From: Nanobdellota archaeon
GTDB taxonomy: Archaea > Thermoproteota > Nitrososphaeria > Nitrososphaerales > Nitrosopumilaceae
Assembly: GCA_012030815.1 (NCBI GenBank)
Contig: JAAUVF010000016.1
Location: 1 to 10,882, forward strand
Direction: 5' to 3'
Length of the DNA stretch: 10,882 bases
This document shows, piece after piece, positions 7,721 to 10,882 of this stretch. Within the stretch, counting starts at the first letter, position 1, and the number at the start of each line of letters is the position of its first letter. The notes beneath the pieces are model-generated. The model had not been told where the DNA came from. It saw nothing but the letters and a program-made list of their open reading frames with translations, and did not search any database. The translations under genes and the position numbers were made by a program.

Positions 7721-9512
7721 ATGTCAATGCTGAAATTTTCAGGGCAAAGGTTGCACTAGTAACAGGTAGCGGAACTGGTATAGGTCAAGCCATTGCTAAA
7801 AAATTTATTGAAAATGGCGCAAGTGTGATTATTCTTGGTAGAAGAAAAGAGCCCCTAGATGAAACAGCAGTGATGTTAAAAGAAATTATTTCCAAAATAA
7901 GCAGTGGAGCATTTGTAAAGATTTTCTCAGGAGTAGATGTTAGTGATGAGTCGGGAATGAATGATATGTTTGATGCATTAAAAAAAGAAAATATCACTAT
8001 AGATTATGTAATTAATAATGCAGGAGTTTCAGGCCCTGTGACATGTTTTTCTCATGCATCACTTGATGATTTTAAGAGTGCCGTAGAGATTCATTTGACC
8101 GGTACATTTTGGGGCTCAGTTCAAGCACTCAAGGTAATGAAGGAAAATGGAAAAATTGTAACAATATCAACATTTTTCACAGAAGAAAGACCACATGAAC
8201 AAAGACCATATCGATTTAGAAGTCCATACACAGCAGCACAAGGTGCAAAGAACAGATTAGTCGAGGCAATGTCTTGGGAATTAACAGATAAAAAAATTAT
8301 ATCTATTGGAACAAATCCAGGTCCAGTGCATTCTGATAGAATATACAAGACAGTATATCCAAAAGCAGCTGCAGAATTTTTACGCGTTAGTGGATTTGAA
8401 GATTTGACTCCAACACAAGTTGATGCTGCAGATAGAGAACTATTTCCATTGTTAGGTGAAGACGATAAAGTTGTAAAAGAAGGAATTGAAAAAGCAGCCC
8501 AAAAACTAGCAAAAGAAATGAACAAAGATGTTTCAAAATTAACTGTAACAATTACCAATCTATTAAACAAAATTCAAACCATCGCTGAAAAAGTTCAGAG
8601 AAATACATCTCACATGATTGCAGATCAACAGTTCTTATCACAAGTTCAAGTTGCCGAATCAGTTTTGAATTTATGTGATGATAACATTGCAAAAATATTA
8701 AATGGCAAAGTAATTCCAGGAGACAGAGTATTTTATCCAGTCAAACCATACATTGGCACTACAGCCCCAGGAGTACACCAACCAGACTTTACAGGGCGAT
8801 CGATAGTATTTACAATTGATGCAACTGAAAAATCAGATGCACAAAGAGTAGAATACCTTGCACAGCACGTCATAAAAAATGGCGGGAAGGTTGCATGTTT
8901 TATTTCAGAGTCAACTCCAAAAGAATTACAAGAGCAAATTAGCTCAAAATTTCATTCACATATTGTCAATATCAAAATCCCGACGAGGTCAAAAAATGGC
9001 TAAACACTGCAAACACAAACTTGGGTAGCATTTTAGCTGTAATTCACATCACAGGAAAACTACCAAACATTTCAAAACTAATTGAATTGCCAAGAGCAAA
9101 ATGGGAAGAGTTAGTTGAAAAATTCATCACAACTCCTGCAACTGTAGGACAAGGAGTACTAGAACAATTTGTCCCAGGTGGCGGTAATGACCCAAGACTG
9201 TTCAAAGATGCAAAAGGTGCAATGATGATAATCGGTCCAGATTTACCAGTAGGTGCAAAAGTTACAGGAATGCAAAGAGCACAAGTAGAAGTGTTTCGGG
9301 GTGCACTAAGACCATTTACAACTACAGTAAATCAAGAATTAAGTGATGTTCTAAATTCAAAAATTAGAATATTTTCTGTTTTCCCAGGTTCGGTTACAGG
9401 AATAGAGCCAAACAATGAGAAAATAGCTCAGGCATTAAATTTCCTAGTAACAGATAGTGCTCTGGATTCATCGGAAGTCACATTTTGTGTTGATGAATCA
9501 AGATTAGAATGA
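7721..9512 (+). CDS. Double short-chain dehydrogenase/reductase (malonyl-CoA-reductase-half-like), two frameshifts
   Basis: Restoring one A in each of two A runs (7746-7748 and 8974-8977) gives a continuous protein of about 597 residues. The N-terminal SDR domain has the cofactor motif TGSGTGIG (15-22), GRR after strand two (suggesting NADPH), NNAG (99-102), Ser150 and Tyr170; the position of the active-site Lys (YxxxK) is Gln174. After NPGPVHSDR comes a long helical linker (about 215-345), then a second, degenerate Rossmann half without glycine motif or YxxxK. This layout (active SDR, linker, relic SDR) resembles each half of the bifunctional malonyl-CoA reductase of Chloroflexus. The substrate is not known; a role in the 3-hydroxypropionate/4-hydroxybutyrate cycle or another acyl/CoA reduction is inference. 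The annotated pieces would be 7825-9003 and 9021-9512. The TGA stop overlaps the MaoC-like ATG. Confidence 0.85.
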
Positions 9513-9958
9513 AAAAATTTTCTGAAATTAAAGTCGGAGATGAATTTTTTTCCACATGCAGTATATCTGAAAAAGAATTAACAGAGTATTTCAAATTCTC
9601 CAGAGTAAAAAATGCATTTTTAGAAGACATGCAAGATACAAAGCAAAAGATTGTTTCGGGCAGAGCCATTTTATCAAGAATGGAAGGAGAGTTTACCAGA
9701 CTGAGTCAAATTTATGGCAATCACATTGTGTTTATTGGAACTGATGGTGATTCTGAATGGGAAAATAGAAGTAGTAGATTCCTAAAGCCATTATATACAG
9801 ACGACGTATTGAAGATAAAATTCACAGTGTCTGCAAAAGAAGACATGGATGATGAATTTGGAAAGATTGCAATAAACTACGAGGGAACAAAACAAGACGG
9901 AGAGACAATAGTAGTATCAAAGAAAAACTGGTACAGAATTAAAAAATCAATATCGTAG
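9509..9958 (+). CDS. MaoC-like hotdog-fold protein lacking the usual catalytic dyad
   Basis: The 149-residue product has the MaoC/(R)-hydratase outline: KVGDEFFSTCSISEKELTEYFKFS at the N-terminus, the hotdog helix region KIVSGRAILSRMEGEFTRL (about 47-65), then R-F-L-K-P-L-Y-x-D-D-x-L and an antiparallel sheet with YEGTKQDGETIVVS. MaoC hydratases use Asp and His from S-G-D-x-N-P-x-H; here the same place reads SRVKNAFL, so both are missing. It may be a non-catalytic partner, a binding protein or a hydratase/thioesterase of different mechanism. Its ATG overlaps the stop of the double-SDR gene by four bases (ATGA), a sign of translational coupling, and the two products probably work on the same acyl thioester. 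It is a full-length single-hotdog protein. Confidence 0.78.
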   Translation: MKKFSEIKVGDEFFSTCSISEKELTEYFKFSRVKNAFLEDMQDTKQKIVSGRAILSRMEGEFTRLSQIYGNHIVFIGTDGDSEWENRSSRFLKPLYTDDVLKIKFTVSAKEDMDDEFGKIAINYEGTKQDGETIVVSKKNWYRIKKSIS

Positions 9959-10093
9959 ATCACTATATCGAATAGATTTTAATTCACATTGACAATCTTC
10001 TCTTTTTCCACATTTAGGACAATTACAATCACATAACAGCAATGATACATTACATCCATTACATTTTGTATATTCTGCAAAATCTTCTCTCAT
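9947..10093 (-). CDS. 48-residue protein with eight cysteines (zinc-ribbon-like)
   Basis: This short leftward gene encodes 48 residues beginning MREDFAEYTKCNGCN and containing Cys11, 14, 21, 23, 25, 28, 34 and 36, i.e. CxxC, then CDCNCPKC, then CQC. That is enough for one or two structural zinc sites; a small metal-binding or nucleic-acid-binding role is likely but not demonstrable. Base counting confirms an open frame from ATG 10093 to TGA at 9947-9949. A TATA-like box sits about 25 bases upstream, at the leaderless distance. Its 3' end overlaps the end of the MaoC-like gene by 12 bases on the other strand. I do not recognise a named family. Confidence 0.75.
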   Translation of the reverse strand: MREDFAEYTKCNGCNVSLLLCDCNCPKCGKREDCQCELKSIRYSDLRY

Positions 10094-10112
10094 AAGTATA
10101 ATATGCAACAAT

Positions 10113-10123
10113 CAAAAATAAAT
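10113..10123 (-). promoter_or_regulatory. TATA box of the eight-cysteine gene
   Basis: On the minus strand ATTTATTTTTG is centred about 25 bases before the ATG at 10093. Confidence 0.5.
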
Positions 10124-10179
10124 CTAAAAGACATAATCTTAAAATTTGTTTATTAAAATTTATTGTTTTAAGTCATTTG

Positions 10180-10192
10180 TATAGATTCTATA
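10180..10192 (+). repeat. Perfect 6-base inverted repeat beside a TATA-like box
   Basis: TATAGA-T-TCTATA is a perfect inverted repeat with a one-base centre. It lies directly upstream of the TATA-like box at 10199-10207, a position where an archaeal operator or activator site would be expected. In DNA this AT-rich, chance is a real alternative. Confidence 0.35.
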
Positions 10193-10198
10193 GAAGAT

Positions 10199-10207
10199 AC
10201 AATAAAT
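10199..10207 (+). promoter_or_regulatory. TATA-like box of the 28-residue ORF
   Basis: ACAATAAAT is centred 27 bases before the ATG at 10230. Confidence 0.35.
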
Positions 10208-10229
10208 GCCATAAGCATCACATTATACC

Positions 10230-10316
10230 ATGAAATATGCAGAAAGAGATAAAGAAAAAGATAGAAAAAAATTTAGAGAAAAATTTGAGAAAAAAGAAGT
10301 AATGGAATTTACATAA
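10230..10316 (+). CDS. Tiny Lys/Glu-rich peptide (28 residues)
   Basis: The frame runs from ATG 10230 to TAA 10314-10316 and encodes MKYAERDKEKDRKKFREKFE followed by eight more residues. It is extremely charged and would form one amphipathic or coiled helix. A TATA-like box lies at the leaderless distance. In A-rich DNA such Lys/Glu strings arise easily by chance, so the gene is tentative, and a missing A in one of its A runs would change the end. No function can be assigned. Confidence 0.4.
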   Translation: MKYAERDKEKDRKKFREKFEKKEVMEFT

Positions 10317-10323
10317 AAACAGG

Positions 10324-10416
10324 TTACTTTCTAAACATCATCCAAATTCTAGTACCTACAAAAATCCCCACAGCGGCAACGATCAGCAAAGGAACGATAA
10401 ATTGGTCCTCATTCAT
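10324..10416 (-). CDS. Tiny single-helix membrane protein (30 residues)
   Basis: The leftward frame from ATG 10416 to TAA 10324-10326 encodes 30 residues: a short acidic N-terminus (MNEDQ), one hydrophobic segment of about 18 residues (FIVPLLIVAAVGIFVGTR) and a basic C-terminus (WMMFRK). The charges predict N-out, C-in insertion. The sequence is far too regular for noise and its codons are unlike random AT-rich DNA (several GC-rich codons in the helix). TTATAA about 38 bases upstream on the same strand could be its TATA box, giving a short leader. Such miniature membrane proteins often act as accessory subunits of larger complexes; the partner here is unknown. Confidence 0.7.
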   Translation of the reverse strand: MNEDQFIVPLLIVAAVGIFVGTRIWMMFRK

Positions 10417-10500
10417 TATTTGGTAAAGTACCTAGTTTGAATTATGTTTTTTATAATAACCGTGTGCCAAGCCACATGACATACAACTTCATAGTAATTG

Positions 10501-10507
10501 TTTAAAG
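10501..10507 (+). promoter_or_regulatory. TATA box of the 29-residue Cys/His ORF
   Basis: TTTAAAG is centred about 25 bases before the ATG at 10529, giving a leaderless transcript. Confidence 0.5.
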
Positions 10508-10528
10508 TAACGATCAGAGATTAGATAC

Positions 10529-10618
10529 ATGAGTTTTGATTGCAACTGCACAGTTGATGATTATGGAGAACTACTCCAAGAATGCAACGAGCACAAAGAA
10601 GCAAATTTCATGAAATAG
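10529..10618 (+). CDS. Tiny Cys/His protein (29 residues), putative metal binder
   Basis: The frame from ATG 10529 to TAG 10616-10618 encodes MSFDCNCTVDDYGELLQECN followed by EHKEANFMK. Cys5, Cys7, Cys19 and His22 make a C-x-C-x11-C-x2-H pattern that could hold one zinc. A good TATA box at the leaderless distance and a T run directly after the stop support a real transcription unit. I do not recognise a family. The overlapping frame that starts at 10582 may also be coding (see the CxxC entry), in which case one of the two readings is wrong or they overlap. Confidence 0.6.
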   Translation: MSFDCNCTVDDYGELLQECNEHKEANFMK

Positions 10619-10635
10619 TTTTTTTAAAAATTTTT
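10618..10635 (+). terminator. T-rich terminator after the 29-residue ORF
   Basis: The stop codon runs straight into seven Ts, five As and five Ts, an archaeal-type poly-U stop signal. If the frame through 10582-10671 is coding instead, this tract is part of that gene. Confidence 0.35.
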
Positions 10636-10637
10636 GA

Positions 10638-10659
10638 TGCCTCCTCAAAAACGGAGGCA
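10638..10659 (+). repeat. Perfect 7-base stem-loop that pairs GGAGG with CCTCC
   Basis: TGCCTCC and GGAGGCA form a perfect 7-base stem around an 8-base loop (TCAAAAAC). GGAGG is a full Shine-Dalgarno sequence lying 3 and 8 bases before ATGs at 10661 and 10666, so in RNA the stem would hide it. It may be a regulatory leader, or simply part of the coding sequence of the broken CxxC gene. Confidence 0.5.
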
Positions 10660-10858
10660 AATGAAATGCGTTAACTAGTTTATGTGAGCTTTGTGGCTTC
10701 CAGCTAACACCGCGAGATGTCCCTGACTCAATGAAAGTGCAAATACAAAACAAGGTAATAACAAATAATAGTTAAAAAAAGACACTTTTTGGTAAACTCT
10801 TACAACATATTTTAATAAAATTATAAAAAATAGAAAAAGTAAAGAATAAAATTAAAAA

Positions 10859-10868
10859 TTATATAAAT
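10859..10868 (+). promoter_or_regulatory. Strong TATA box for a gene beyond the window end
   Basis: TTATATAAAT is the closest match to the archaeal TATA consensus in the window. A start site would fall about 25 bases downstream, just past the right edge. The preceding stretch from 10776 is A/T-rich, with no gene that I can see. Confidence 0.45.
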
Positions 10869-10882
10869 TTTGAAGGGGTTTT

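Larger units (their letters stand above)
10582..10775 (+). pseudogene. Small CxxC protein, frameshifted, 5' end uncertain
   Basis: From about 10680 the plus strand encodes LCELCGFQLTPRDVPDSMKV and 14 more residues, stopping at TAA 10773-10775. It carries a CxxC-G knuckle and reads like a genuine protein. That frame has no ATG, GTG or TTG after its upstream stop at 10662. If one A is restored in the run 10664-10666, it joins the frame open from ATG 10582, giving a 64-residue protein whose middle reads FDASSKTEANENALTS. The same kind of lesion explains the four breaks elsewhere in the window. Against this, no promoter fits a start at 10582 and the frame overlaps the 29-residue ORF. The start could also be one of the ATGs at 10661 or 10666 with a different indel. 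The codons are more GC-rich than in neighbouring genes. Confidence 0.4.

Noticed and set aside
8121..8570. 149-codon minus-strand frame inside the double-SDR gene
   Set aside because: It is antisense to the catalytic region of the SDR. Its Ser/Phe-rich translation is typical of the complement of Lys/Glu/Ala codons.
10551..10740. C/D-box small RNA (TTGATGA near 10554, CTGA near 10714)
   Set aside because: The two boxes are about 160 bases apart, far beyond archaeal C/D guide RNA size, no paired internal boxes are visible and the first lies in a likely coding frame.
10571..10753. 60-codon minus-strand frame at the right end
   Set aside because: The opposite strand encodes better candidates (Cys/His peptide and CxxC protein), and the frame shows no conserved pattern or TATA-like box at the right distance.
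1..10882. tRNA, rRNA, CRISPR array, insertion sequence or prophage
   Set aside because: No cloverleaf, rRNA core sequence, regularly spaced repeat, transposase or terminal inverted repeat was seen on either strand.

Overview
This is a compact, AT-rich stretch of archaeal chromosome, most likely from an ammonia-oxidising Nitrososphaerota (Thaumarchaeota) of the Nitrosopumilus/Nitrosoarchaeum type. Several things point there: an archaeal elongation factor 1-alpha gene followed by ribosomal protein S10 and RNA polymerase subunit P, a bifunctional archaeal fructose-1,6-bisphosphate aldolase/phosphatase, an archaeal tRNA-splicing endonuclease, an archaeal ATP-dependent DNA ligase, a DUF47/PhoU-like protein, low GC, and many TATA-like boxes about 22-30 bases upstream of start codons (leaderless-type promoters).

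Layout. Bases 4-228 (+) encode a two-finger C2H2 protein that abuts, tail to tail, a leftward translation/transcription operon: tuf (aEF1A), rps10 and rpoP (2080 down to 229). A divergent intergenic region (2081-2210) leads to a rightward series: FBP aldolase/phosphatase (2211-3347), a two-helix membrane protein of unknown role (3405-3812), ATP-dependent DNA ligase (3863-5633, two frameshifts), a DUF47/PhoU-like protein (5702-6355) and tRNA endonuclease EndA (6485-7021). EndA shares stop-codon bases with a leftward pair of unrecognised genes (7631 down to 7018). Divergent from that pair is a rightward two-gene operon: a roughly 597-residue double short-chain dehydrogenase (7721-9512, two frameshifts) and a MaoC-like hotdog protein (9509-9958), joined by an ATGA overlap.

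The last 930 bases hold no conventional-length gene. They hold a run of tiny genes on both strands, most too short for routine gene calling: a 48-residue protein with eight cysteines, a 28-residue Lys/Glu-rich peptide, a 30-residue single-helix membrane protein, a 29-residue Cys/His protein, and a broken CxxC protein whose start is unclear. Most have a TATA-like box at the leaderless distance. The window ends with a strong TATA box for a gene beyond the edge.

Three points deserve attention. (1) The ligase and the dehydrogenase are each broken twice, and every break is explained by one missing A in a short A run; this points to systematic sequencing/assembly error more than to real pseudogenes. 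(2) The double-SDR protein has the architecture of one half of the Chloroflexus-type malonyl-CoA reductase but Gln where the catalytic Lys should be, and its MaoC-like partner lacks the usual Asp/His dyad. (3) The tiny-gene cluster at the right end looks expressed and mostly uncharacterised.
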